A stretch of DNA of 53,496 bases from an uncultured beta proteobacterium (GTDB taxonomy: Bacteria; Pseudomonadota; Gammaproteobacteria; Burkholderiales; SG8-39), in the NCBI GenBank assembly GCA_903859155.1, contig CAIOLO010000122.1, positions 1 to 53,496 of the forward strand. The letters run 5' to 3'. The stretch's first letter is position 1, and each line of letters opens with the position of its first letter. The position numbers and the translations under genes are program-made. Under the pieces are notes generated by a model. It ran no database searches. It saw only the letters and a program-made list of their open reading frames with translations, and was not told the DNA's origin. This document shows positions 6,910 to 14,137 of this stretch, one piece after another.

Positions 6910-8334
6910 ATGCCTGAGCAAACCCCCTCTCTCAAACAGATCGACGGATTTGTGCTGGGGGAGCGAATCCACAGCGGGGCCATGGGCTACATCCATCGCG
7001 TCAGCGGGCCGGAAACCGGATTCCCGATGATCATGAAGCTGCCGCGGGTCGGGGCGGGAGAGGCCGGCGAAGGCCTGCTTGCTTTCGAGACCGAGGCCAT
7101 GATCTTGCCGGTGCTCAAGGGGCCGTACATCGCGCGCTTTGTGGCCGCGGGCGATCTTGCCAGGGTCCCTTATCTGGTGATCGAGTGGGTCGAAGGCCGG
7201 AGCCTGCAATATTTGCTGGATCAGCGCGGCAGGTTTGCCGCAGAGGAGGTGGCGCGCACCGGCGCGGCCATCGCCGATGCGCTGCACAGCCTGCACCGGC
7301 AGGACACGATTCATCTGGATCTCAAGCCGGACAACGTGATCCTGCGCCCGGACGGCACGGCTGTTCTTATCGATTTCGGATTGGCGCACCATGCGCGCTT
7401 TCCGGACCTGCTCGCCGAAGAAATGCGCTTCGCCTCCGGTTCCACACCCTACATTTCACCGGAACAGTTGTACGACACGCGCTCGGATCCGCGCAGCGAC
7501 CTGTTTGCCCTGGGAGTGATTCTCTACGAAATGGCGACCGCACAGCTGCCATTCGGCGTGCCGGAGACGTTGTCAGGCATGCGCAACCGCCTGTGGCTCG
7601 ACCCGGTTCCCCCGCGTGTGCACCACGCCGGCATTCCGGGCTGGTTGCAGGAGGTGATCCTGCGGTGTATCGAGGTGCGGGCGCAGTATCGCTACCAGTC
7701 GGCGGCGCATGTGGCATTCGATCTGCGTCATCCGGACCAGGTCCGTCTGACCGTGCGCGCGGCAAAGTCGGACAAGGCCGGCGTGCTGGCCCAGCTCAAG
7801 CGCTGGTGGCTGGCTCGCGGCGAGCGAATTGCGCCCCTCAGCCTGCCCAATGTGCGCATAGGCACCGCGCCGGTGATCATGGTTGCCGTGGACACCACGC
7901 ATCCGGACGACGAGCGCCAGCCGGCGATCCGCAGGGCGACGGCCCAGGTGCTGTCGTTGTCGGCCGAGTTCCGTCTGATCTGTGTGGCCGTGATTCGCGC
8001 CGAGTTGCCGGGCGAAGCCGCAGGCGAGAGTGGCACCCCCTACGACGCACACCTTGACCACCGCGTAAGGTTGCGCAACTGGGTCGATCCGCTGAAGATG
8101 CCCTCCAACCGGCTTTCGCTGCACGTTATCGAAGCCGCAAGTCCCGCCAGCATGTTGCTCGAGTTTGCACGGCGCAACAACGTCGACCTGATCATCATCG
8201 GCGCACCCGGTCCGGCGCAGCAGGCGCTCGCGTGGTGGCGTTCGGTTGCCTCCGGTGTCACCGCGGGCGCGCATTGCAGTGTCCATGTGGTGCGTGTGGC
8301 CGGTCGCCAGGGCGAAGACGGCACTCCGCCCTGA
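6910..8334 (+). CDS. Ser/Thr protein kinase fused to a universal stress protein domain
   Basis: A 474-residue Hanks-type kinase. Residues 10-275 form the kinase: Lys43 in FPMIMKLP, catalytic HLDLKPDN with Asp137, Asp155 in DFGLA, and activation-segment end ASGSTPYISPEQ. From about residue 312 a UspA-like domain follows: APVIMVAVD at its first strand and the C-terminal IGAPGP...SGVTAGAHCSVHVV, close to the ATP-binding GxxG-x9-G(S/T) pattern. No transmembrane segment or PASTA repeat, so it is cytosolic. The partner metallophosphoesterase lies immediately upstream. The USP part may sense ATP or stress and gate the kinase; that is inference. Confidence 0.92.
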   Translation: MPEQTPSLKQIDGFVLGERIHSGAMGYIHRVSGPETGFPMIMKLPRVGAGEAGEGLLAFETEAMILPVLKGPYIARFVAAGDLARVPYLVIEWVEGRSLQYLLDQRGRFAAEEVARTGAAIADALHSLHRQDTIHLDLKPDNVILRPDGTAVLIDFGLAHHARFPDLLAEEMRFASGSTPYISPEQLYDTRSDPRSDLFALGVILYEMATAQLPFGVPETLSGMRNRLWLDPVPPRVHHAGIPGWLQEVILRCIEVRAQYRYQSAAHVAFDLRHPDQVRLTVRAAKSDKAGVLAQLKRWWLARGERIAPLSLPNVRIGTAPVIMVAVDTTHPDDERQPAIRRATAQVLSLSAEFRLICVAVIRAELPGEAAGESGTPYDAHLDHRVRLRNWVDPLKMPSNRLSLHVIEAASPASMLLEFARRNNVDLIIIGAPGPAQQALAWWRSVASGVTAGAHCSVHVVRVAGRQGEDGTPP

Positions 8335-8380
8335 TCCGGGAGAGGAGCGCCAGGCAGGGGCGCCCCGGCACATGCCAATG

Positions 8381-8404
8381 AAAAGCGGCCCCGCGGGGCC
8401 GCTT
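8381..8404 (-). terminator. Hairpin terminator between convergent genes
   Basis: A perfect 22-base palindrome (AAGCGGCCCCG and its complement) lies between the kinase gene and the leftward membrane-protein gene. On the minus strand it is followed by TTTTC, so it mainly fits as terminator of the leftward gene; on the plus strand there is no T tract. Confidence 0.5.
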
Positions 8405-8423
8405 CTGCCGACAGCGCTTCTGC

Positions 8424-8786
8424 TTAGCTGCGAGCAGCCTTGACGCCGAGGTAGGCGAGGGTGCCTAGGCCGACGAACGGAAGCGCCAGCAGGTAGGCGA
8501 GGCCGATGACCGGGGCCGCAAGGAACAGCGCGACATTCCGCACGTAGTCCGCGACCGCGGCCCAGCGTGCTGCCGCGAGCTTGCAGCTGTAATACGCAGT
8601 GAGTGCGACGCAGATGACCGGCAGTGCCAGGACGAACGCGAGGCCGACCAGGGGTGCGCCGACGCTCATCAGCACCAGCCTTGTGGCCAGCGTCATTTGC
8701 TCGGTTGCAGTGTTGAGTTTCGCGGCAGCCGCTTCAAGGGCTTGGAGCGCGAGTTCGGGGGCTTGCATTGTCAGGGTGGTGCTCAT
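8424..8786 (-). CDS. Small integral membrane protein, unknown function
   Basis: A 120-residue protein. An amphipathic N-terminal helix (about residues 8-32, Ala/Leu/Glu rich) is followed by two long hydrophobic regions at about 34-65 and 86-112, each broad enough for one long helix or a hairpin (LVGLAFVLALPVICVALTAY and AAPVIGLAYLLALPFVGLG). The two regions resemble each other (GL-A-x-LALP), suggesting an internal repeat. No family recognised. AGAGA lies before the ATG. Monocistronic. Confidence 0.7.
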   Translation of the reverse strand: MSTTLTMQAPELALQALEAAAAKLNTATEQMTLATRLVLMSVGAPLVGLAFVLALPVICVALTAYYSCKLAAARWAAVADYVRNVALFLAAPVIGLAYLLALPFVGLGTLAYLGVKAARS

Positions 8787-9172
8787 GATGTTCTCTGGTT
8801 TTTTTTGGTGTCTCTTGCCCTATACCTTGCATACGCCGTGCCAGACTTGGGGCGATGTCGCGACATACTCATAAAAGCCAAAGAATTCAAAACATTGCAG
8901 ATGGATAGCGGAATAGACGGGGCTACCGTGCCGGCGTTGCGGGGGCAGGCGAAGTATGGAAAAGATATGCAGGAAAAATCCTCTCGATGAATTTTCTCCA
9001 ACCAAATCAATCGACTGCGTCGTGAGCGCGGCGCCTGCTTTTACTATGCATGGAGCTGTCCGGGCAGCAAGCGGACAATAACCCGATGCGGTCATGGTTC
9101 AAGCATACTTGCAAGCCTGATTCTGGGAATTCCAGATCAGCTTCGACACATGAAAAATGATTGGCCGAACCC
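8787..9172 (+). other. Intergenic region, nothing recognised
   Basis: 386 bases, lower in GC than the flanking genes, between the divergent membrane-protein gene and the second Bug gene. It should carry their promoters, but I cannot assign boxes with confidence. No RNA or repeat seen. Confidence 0.3.
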
Positions 9173-10141
9173 ATGCGAATATTGACCTGCCTTGTTTCCA
9201 TTGCCGTGTTCCTTGCTGCAGCTCCCGGCGCCATCGCGCAGAACTATCCTTCCAAGCCGGTGCGCGTCATTATCCCGGGCGCCCCTGGTGTCCCCCCCGA
9301 CATTCTTGCCCGCGCCATGGCACCTGCGATCAGCCAGGCACTGGGTCAGCCGTGGGTGGTAGACAATCGCGTTGGGGCCAATGGCATCATCGGGATGGAA
9401 GCTGTAATCAAGGCCGCGCCGGATGGCTATACGCTATCGATCACGCAGGGAGCGCCGGTTTCGCTCAATCCGTACTTCTATTCGAAGCTGCCCTACGAGC
9501 CGCTGCGCGACCTCGCGCCGATCGCCAACATGGGCGTGATTGCGGCATCAATACTGGTAAGTGCCACGGTGCAGCCGAATTCCATGCGCGAGATGATTGA
9601 ACAGGTGAGGGCAAAACCCGAATCGCTCATCTGGGCGACCTGGGGGCCGGGAAGCTTCTCGGATCTGTATCGTGCCTGGGCGGAAAATGCCTTCGGCGTG
9701 AAGTTTCAGGAGGTGCCGTACAAAACACCCATCGCGGCGTTCCAGGCGGTGATGTCGGGCGAAGGCCACGTCATGCTCAATGCCTCGGGGCAACTGCCCA
9801 ATTTCGTGAAGGCCGGAAAGATCAAGGTTCTCGGCACGCTCGGCCCCAACCGCTACCGCACGCTACCCGATGTGCCTTCATTCGCGGAACTTGGATACGA
9901 CATGGATTTTCGCGGCTGGGTGGGCGCCTTCGCACCGGCGGGCACGCCAAGGGATATTGTGCAAAGGCTCAATACTGAGATCAATAAGGTTCTCGCGGAC
10001 GCGGATTTTGGCGACCGCTTCCTGGTACCCGCGTCCGTGGAATTCAAGGCCACGACGCCCGATGAATTCGCCAGGTTCCTCAAGGTCGACCGGGAGCTTG
10101 CGGGCAGGCTGACCAAGCTTGCCAAGGTTAAACCGGAATAA
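9173..10141 (+). CDS. Bug/TctC-family periplasmic solute-binding protein
   Basis: A 322-residue Bug protein with a signal peptide (cleavage after AIAQ near residue 22), family opening YPSKPVRVIIPGAPG, then LGQPWVVDNRVGANG, EVPYKTPIAAF and a closing PDVPSFAELGYD block. I use the ATG reading MRILTC; a TTG four codons earlier is possible and neither has a good ribosome binding site. It converges with the carbamoylase operon, and no TctAB membrane genes are nearby. By position it could bind a hydantoin- or purine-derived carboxylate or amide, but this is a guess. It is not a close duplicate of the Bug protein at 2103-3101. Confidence 0.9.
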   Translation: MRILTCLVSIAVFLAAAPGAIAQNYPSKPVRVIIPGAPGVPPDILARAMAPAISQALGQPWVVDNRVGANGIIGMEAVIKAAPDGYTLSITQGAPVSLNPYFYSKLPYEPLRDLAPIANMGVIAASILVSATVQPNSMREMIEQVRAKPESLIWATWGPGSFSDLYRAWAENAFGVKFQEVPYKTPIAAFQAVMSGEGHVMLNASGQLPNFVKAGKIKVLGTLGPNRYRTLPDVPSFAELGYDMDFRGWVGAFAPAGTPRDIVQRLNTEINKVLADADFGDRFLVPASVEFKATTPDEFARFLKVDRELAGRLTKLAKVKPE

Positions 10142-10148
10142 GCGTCAG

Positions 10149-10174
10149 GCGGCCGGGCAGGCTGCGCCGGCCGC
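10149..10174. terminator. Hairpin between convergent genes
   Basis: An 8-bp GC stem (GCGGCCGG with CCGGCCGC) around a 10-base loop fills the gap between the rightward Bug gene and the leftward carbamoylase gene. There is no T tract on either side, so it is a candidate bidirectional transcription end only. Confidence 0.35.
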
Positions 10175-10179
10175 GGTTC

Positions 10180-11118
10180 TCACTCCGGCGGCGGCACGGC
10201 ACCCTTGCGTTCGACAATCAACCGGTACTGTTCCGGTTCGCGGTGGCGCGCGAAGTTGAACGTGGTGGACTTGTAGGAGGTGCACAGGTCGAGGTCGCAG
10301 CGCGCAATCGCCAGTTCATCGCCGACGGTGGTACAGGCGGCGACAATCTCGCCTGAAGGCGCCACCACGATGGAATTGCCGATCTGATCGACGCCTTCCT
10401 CGCAGCCTGCCTTGGCCACGCCGACGATCCAGCTGCCGTTCTGGTAGGCGCCCGACTGCATCACCAGCATGTTGTGAAAGTGGGACAGCGCGTCGTGTTC
10501 GGGCGCCGGCGGATTGTGTACCGGGGTGTTGTAACCGATCAGCACCAGCTCCACCCCCTGCAGTCCCATGACGCGATAGGTTTCGGGCCAGCGACGGTCG
10601 TTGCAGATCGCCATCCCCACCAGCCCGCCGAACGCGCGCACCACCGGCCAGCCCAGATTGCCGACCTCGAAGTAGCGCTTCTCCAGATGCTGGAAGCGCC
10701 GCCACGGTTCGTGTTCGGCGTGGCCAGGCAGGTGGATCTTGCGGTACTTGGAGACGATGCGGCCGGACTTGTCGACGAGGATGGACGTATTGAAATGCCG
10801 CGTGTGGCCCTCCTCGACGGCCAGCTCCGCATAGCCGAGATAGAAGCCAACGCCGGATTCCCGCGCGGCATCGAACAGCGGCTGCGTATCGCGCCCCGGC
10901 ATGTCGTGCTCGAAATACGTGTCGAGCTCCTCCTGGCGCTCGAAATACCAGCGCGGAAAGAACGTGGTCAGTGCCAGTTCCGGATAGACGACCAGATCAC
11001 AGCCGTGCTCCCTGGCCTGGCGGAGCAGTGCGACCAGCCGCGCCACCACTTGTGCGCGCGAGTCGGGGCGAGCGATGGGGCCCAGTTGTGCCGCGCCAAT
11101 AGTCACCATTCTCGTCAT
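10180..11118 (-). CDS. N-carbamoyl-D-amino acid hydrolase (nitrilase family)
   Basis: A 312-residue nitrilase-fold amidase expected to hydrolyse N-carbamoyl-D-amino acids to the D-amino acid, CO2 and ammonia (EC 3.5.1.77). The Glu-Lys-Cys triad sits at Glu47 (YPELALTTFF), Lys127 (KYRKIHLPGH) and Cys172 (AICNDRRWPE), the same numbers as I recall for the Agrobacterium enzyme; the segments FFPRW, FNTSILVDKSG and QHLEKRYFE also match that enzyme type. It is last in a leftward operon after the hydantoinase and the M20 carbamoylase, 106 bases downstream of the latter, with a small GC hairpin in the gap. In this pathway it would open the D-carbamoyl product of the hydantoinase. Confidence 0.92.
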   Translation of the reverse strand: MTRMVTIGAAQLGPIARPDSRAQVVARLVALLRQAREHGCDLVVYPELALTTFFPRWYFERQEELDTYFEHDMPGRDTQPLFDAARESGVGFYLGYAELAVEEGHTRHFNTSILVDKSGRIVSKYRKIHLPGHAEHEPWRRFQHLEKRYFEVGNLGWPVVRAFGGLVGMAICNDRRWPETYRVMGLQGVELVLIGYNTPVHNPPAPEHDALSHFHNMLVMQSGAYQNGSWIVGVAKAGCEEGVDQIGNSIVVAPSGEIVAACTTVGDELAIARCDLDLCTSYKSTTFNFARHREPEQYRLIVERKGAVPPPE

Positions 11119-11224
11119 GCCGCCACCTCCGATCCATCACGCCGATTTGGATGTTTGCACTGTCGGTGTCCGGCGGCATTCGCGGCCGGTCGCATCCCCG
11201 CTACGCGGGGCCCCTGCTTCCTGC

Positions 11225-12457
11225 TCATGCCGCCAGCTCCAGTAAAGTGTGCAGCAGCACGTCGGCGCCCGCGGCGAGATGCGCGGGGAAGGTGTGCTCT
11301 GCGGGGTTATGGCTGATGCCCTTCACCGAGGGCACGAATATCATCGCCGTCGGGCAGATGCGCGCCAGCATCTGCGCGTCATGGCCGGCGCCGGAGGTCA
11401 TCGGCCGGCAGGCGTGGCCAAGCCGTGTCGCGACGCGTTTGATGATCGCGGCGACGTTCGCGTCGAAGACCACCGGCTCGAAGCGCGCGAGGCGCCGGGT
11501 TTCTATGGCGACGCCCTCGTCGCGGGCAAGTTGTTCGAGAAACTCGGCAAACCGTTGCTCCGCCTGCTGAAGCGCGGCCTCATCGGTGTTGCGCAGGTCA
11601 ATGGTCACACTGGCGCGTCCGGGGATGACGTTGATCAGGTTGGGGTGCAGCGTCACCGCGCCCATGGTGCAGACCTGGTTTCCTCCCAGCTCGCGCGCCA
11701 GAGTGCGAAGGAAAATACCGATTGCCGCCGCGCAATATCCGGCGTCGTGCCGCAGTCGCATCGGCGTGGTGCCGGCGTGGTTCGATTCGCCGAAGATGTT
11801 CACTTCCTGCCACGAGATGCCCTGCACACTCTCCACCGAACCGATAATTCCCCCTTCGGCGTCGAGCACCGGGCCCTGCTCGATGTGCAGCTCGACGTGC
11901 GCGTGCGGGAGATACAACGGCAGCGGCGCTTCGCCGCGATAGCCGATGCGCGCGAGTTCGTCGCCGAGTCGCTTGCCGTCGATGCTGATGCGGCCATAGG
12001 CTTCTTCGAGCGGCAGGTCGCCGACGTAGGCCAGCGAGCCGAGCATGTCGGGCGCAAAGCGTGCGCCTTCCTCGTTGGTGAATACGCCGACAACCAGGGG
12101 ACGGCGCGTGCGCACGCCCGCCTCGGCAAGCGTGCGAATGGTCTCGATCCCGGCAAGCACGCCCAGGCAGCCGTCATAGCGGCCGCCGGTGGCGACGGTG
12201 TCGATGTGTGAGCCGGTCATCACCGCTGCGGTGTCATCGGTGCCGGCACGGTAACCGAAGAAGTTGCCGATCGGATCGACCTTTACTTCGAGGCCCGCCT
12301 CGCGCATCCAGCGGCCGACGAGATCGCGGCCGGCGCGGTCCTCCTCGGTCAGCGCGAGACGGCAGCAGCCGCCGTCGCCGGTGGCGCCGATGGCGGCCAG
12401 TTCACCCAGGCGGGCAAGGAGGCGATCGCCGTCGATGCGCAGGTCCGTTGTTTTCAT
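11225..12457 (-). CDS. M20-family amidohydrolase (N-carbamoyl-L-amino acid hydrolase or allantoate amidohydrolase type)
   Basis: A 410-residue Zn-dependent hydrolase of the hydantoinase/carbamoylase branch of M20. Metal-binding motifs are visible: GSHIDTV, then YDGCLG, the catalytic pair in TNEEGARF, HIEQGP, and a late His in GISHNPAEHTFP. The dimer-domain motif NHAGTTPMRLRHDA is also typical. It should cleave a carbamoyl group from an N-carbamoyl amino acid, ureidoglycolate or allantoate-like substrate; sequence alone does not separate these. AGGA lies 8 bases before the ATG, and the gene follows the hydantoinase by 28 bases. It takes the place that M20 enzymes such as YgeY occupy beside hydantoinase in the E. 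coli purine island. Confidence 0.88.
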   Translation of the reverse strand: MKTTDLRIDGDRLLARLGELAAIGATGDGGCCRLALTEEDRAGRDLVGRWMREAGLEVKVDPIGNFFGYRAGTDDTAAVMTGSHIDTVATGGRYDGCLGVLAGIETIRTLAEAGVRTRRPLVVGVFTNEEGARFAPDMLGSLAYVGDLPLEEAYGRISIDGKRLGDELARIGYRGEAPLPLYLPHAHVELHIEQGPVLDAEGGIIGSVESVQGISWQEVNIFGESNHAGTTPMRLRHDAGYCAAAIGIFLRTLARELGGNQVCTMGAVTLHPNLINVIPGRASVTIDLRNTDEAALQQAEQRFAEFLEQLARDEGVAIETRRLARFEPVVFDANVAAIIKRVATRLGHACRPMTSGAGHDAQMLARICPTAMIFVPSVKGISHNPAEHTFPAHLAAGADVLLHTLLELAA

Positions 12458-12485
12458 CAGTGAATTCCTGTCATGCCACTGTCGC

Positions 12486-13892
12486 TCAGGCGCGCCCTGA
12501 TTCGCCGCGGCGCAGATACTGGCCCATGCCCTCGCGTCCGAGCCAGCGGGTCCCGTCGACGATGCATTGCCCGCGCACGAACACTTTTTTGACCCGTCCG
12601 GTGACTTCGCGGCCCTCGAACAGCGTGTAGTCGACGCGGCTGTGGTGCTCGGTGGCGCGTATGGTCCAGCGCTCGGCCGGGTCGAACAACACCAGGTCGC
12701 CGTCGCTGCCGACCGCGATGGTGCCCTTTTTGGGGAACAGGCCGAAGAGTTTCGCCGGCGCGGTCGCAGTGATTTCAACGAAACGATTGACGGACATGCC
12801 GTGCTTGACCACCGCGCCGTCGTAGACCAGGGACATGCGGGTCTCGACTCCCGGCGCCCCGTTGGGGATGCGGCTGAAGCTGTCGCTGCCTTGTTGTTTG
12901 GAAAACTGCAAACCATACGGCTGCTCATTGAAGCAGAACGGGCAATGGTCGGTGGAGACCACCTGCAGGTCATCGGTCTTCAACCCGCGCCAGAGCTGCT
13001 GCTGGTGGCCGTCCTCGCGCAGCGGCGGCGTCATCACGTACTTCGCCGCTTCGAAGCCGGGCCGCGCGTATTCCTCGGCGTTGAGGAAAAGATAGTGCGG
13101 ACAGGTCTCGGCATGCACCGCAATGCCGCGGTCGCGCGCTTCGGTGACCGCCGCGAGCGCCTGTGCCGCGGAAAGATGCACGATATAGAGCGGCGTTGCC
13201 GCCAGTTCGGCCAGGCGGATGGCACGGTGCGTGGCCTCGCCTTCCATGATCGGGGGGCGGGTGAGGGCGTGGTATCTGGGCGCCTTCAGCCCCTGCGCTA
13301 CCGCCTCTTGAACCAGCACGTCGATCACCGCGCCATTCTCGGCATGAACGCAGGTCATCGCGCCGTTGGCGCCGGCCACCCGCATCGCTTTGAAAAGAGC
13401 GCCGTCGTCGAGCATCAGCGCACCCGGATAAGCCATGAACAGCTTGAAGCTGCTGACACCCTCGCTGCGGATCAGCGTTTTCATGTCCTCTAGCGTGCCC
13501 TGGTCTGCGTCGAGCAGCGTCATGTGGGCGCCGACGTCCACGCAGGCACTCTCACGCCGCCGGTGCCAGTCCTCCAGGCCCTTGAGCGTGCTCTCGCCCG
13601 CCACCGGCGTGCAGAAGTCGACCAACGTCGTCGTGCCGCCAAACGCCGCCGCGCGGGTGCCGCTGCCGAAGGTGTCGATCGTGTGCGCAGTCGGCGTGGC
13701 CGAGTCGAGGTGGGTGTGGACGTCCACTCCTCCCGGGAAAACCAGCAGGCCGTTCGCATTGTGGACTTCGACGTCGCCGCCGACAGTCAAATGTTCTCCA
13801 ATGGTGCAGATGCGCCCTTTGTCCACCAGGATGTCGGCCGCGTAGTCGTCGACTGCGGTGACGATGCGCCCGTTCCTGATCAGCATGGCCAT
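12486..13892 (-). CDS. hydA: Dihydropyrimidinase/hydantoinase
   Basis: A 468-residue cyclic amidohydrolase that opens hydantoin, dihydropyrimidine or related ureide rings to N-carbamoyl acids using a di-metal centre. Seen: His59 and His61 (VDVHTHLD), the carbamylated lysine in SSFKLFMAYPG near residue 150, His in CVHAENG, His in YIVHLSAAQ, and Asp in STDHCPF. Allantoinase is a relative, but the SSFKLFMAY block and the length favour the dihydropyrimidinase/hydantoinase group. GGAG lies 10 bases before the chosen ATG; a second ATG two codons later is also possible. First gene of the leftward hydantoinase-carbamoylase operon, divergent from the YgfK-like gene. Confidence 0.92.
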   Translation of the reverse strand: MAMLIRNGRIVTAVDDYAADILVDKGRICTIGEHLTVGGDVEVHNANGLLVFPGGVDVHTHLDSATPTAHTIDTFGSGTRAAAFGGTTTLVDFCTPVAGESTLKGLEDWHRRRESACVDVGAHMTLLDADQGTLEDMKTLIRSEGVSSFKLFMAYPGALMLDDGALFKAMRVAGANGAMTCVHAENGAVIDVLVQEAVAQGLKAPRYHALTRPPIMEGEATHRAIRLAELAATPLYIVHLSAAQALAAVTEARDRGIAVHAETCPHYLFLNAEEYARPGFEAAKYVMTPPLREDGHQQQLWRGLKTDDLQVVSTDHCPFCFNEQPYGLQFSKQQGSDSFSRIPNGAPGVETRMSLVYDGAVVKHGMSVNRFVEITATAPAKLFGLFPKKGTIAVGSDGDLVLFDPAERWTIRATEHHSRVDYTLFEGREVTGRVKKVFVRGQCIVDGTRWLGREGMGQYLRRGESGRA

Positions 13893-13976
13893 TCTGTTAC
13901 GGCTCCGATTCCCGCGTGATATGGAGAGCTTCTACCCCGGAGAGAGTCTAGCCCACGCTTTTGATGATACCCGCTT

Positions 13977-13989
13977 CCGGATGATCCGG
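13977..13989. promoter_or_regulatory. Palindrome in the divergent hydantoinase/ygfK region
   Basis: CCGGAT-G-ATCCGG is a perfect 13-base palindrome, with a further CCGGAT half-site 5 bases away at 13993. It lies midway between two divergent operons that should be co-regulated, which is where an operator is expected. No regulator gene is adjacent, so the binding protein is unknown. Confidence 0.3.
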
Positions 13990-14074
13990 TCGCCGGATTC
14001 GTCCTGCTGCAATCGGCTGCGTTGACGGTATATCCGTTTTGATCCATCGGTCCTGCTGCTGCTAACATCGTCGC

Positions 14075-14125
14075 ATGCGACGACCCGCCATCAAATCGGC
14101 CATCGTGCGAGAGCTCGCGGAATGA
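14075..14125 (+). CDS. Possible 16-residue leader peptide overlapping the ygfK start
   Basis: An ATG frame encodes MRRPAIKSAIVRELAE and ends at the TGA of an ATGA overlap with the YgfK-like start codon. A translating ribosome would run through the 5' arm of the start-codon hairpin and could open it, so the arrangement suits translational coupling. No ribosome binding site is visible for the leader and short frames arise by chance, so this stays tentative. Confidence 0.25.
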   Translation: MRRPAIKSAIVRELAE

Positions 14126-14137
14126 GCGAGCTCTCGC
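14107..14137 (+). promoter_or_regulatory. ygfK: Hairpin enclosing the ygfK ribosome site and start codon
   Basis: GCGAGAGCTCGC and GCGAGCTCTCGC form a perfect 12-bp inverted repeat; the 7-base loop is GGAATGA, which holds the only Shine-Dalgarno-like bases and the ATG. In mRNA this stable stem would hinder initiation unless opened. The inverted repeat is also a possible protein-binding site on DNA. Confidence 0.45.

Noticed and set aside
6037-7392. Leftward open frame (451 codons) opposite the phosphoesterase and kinase
   Set aside because: It crosses two well-supported genes and contains no recognisable domain.
2103-10141. The two Bug proteins as a recent duplication
   Set aside because: They share only the family motifs; signal peptides, middle regions and neighbours differ, so they are distant members of a large family.
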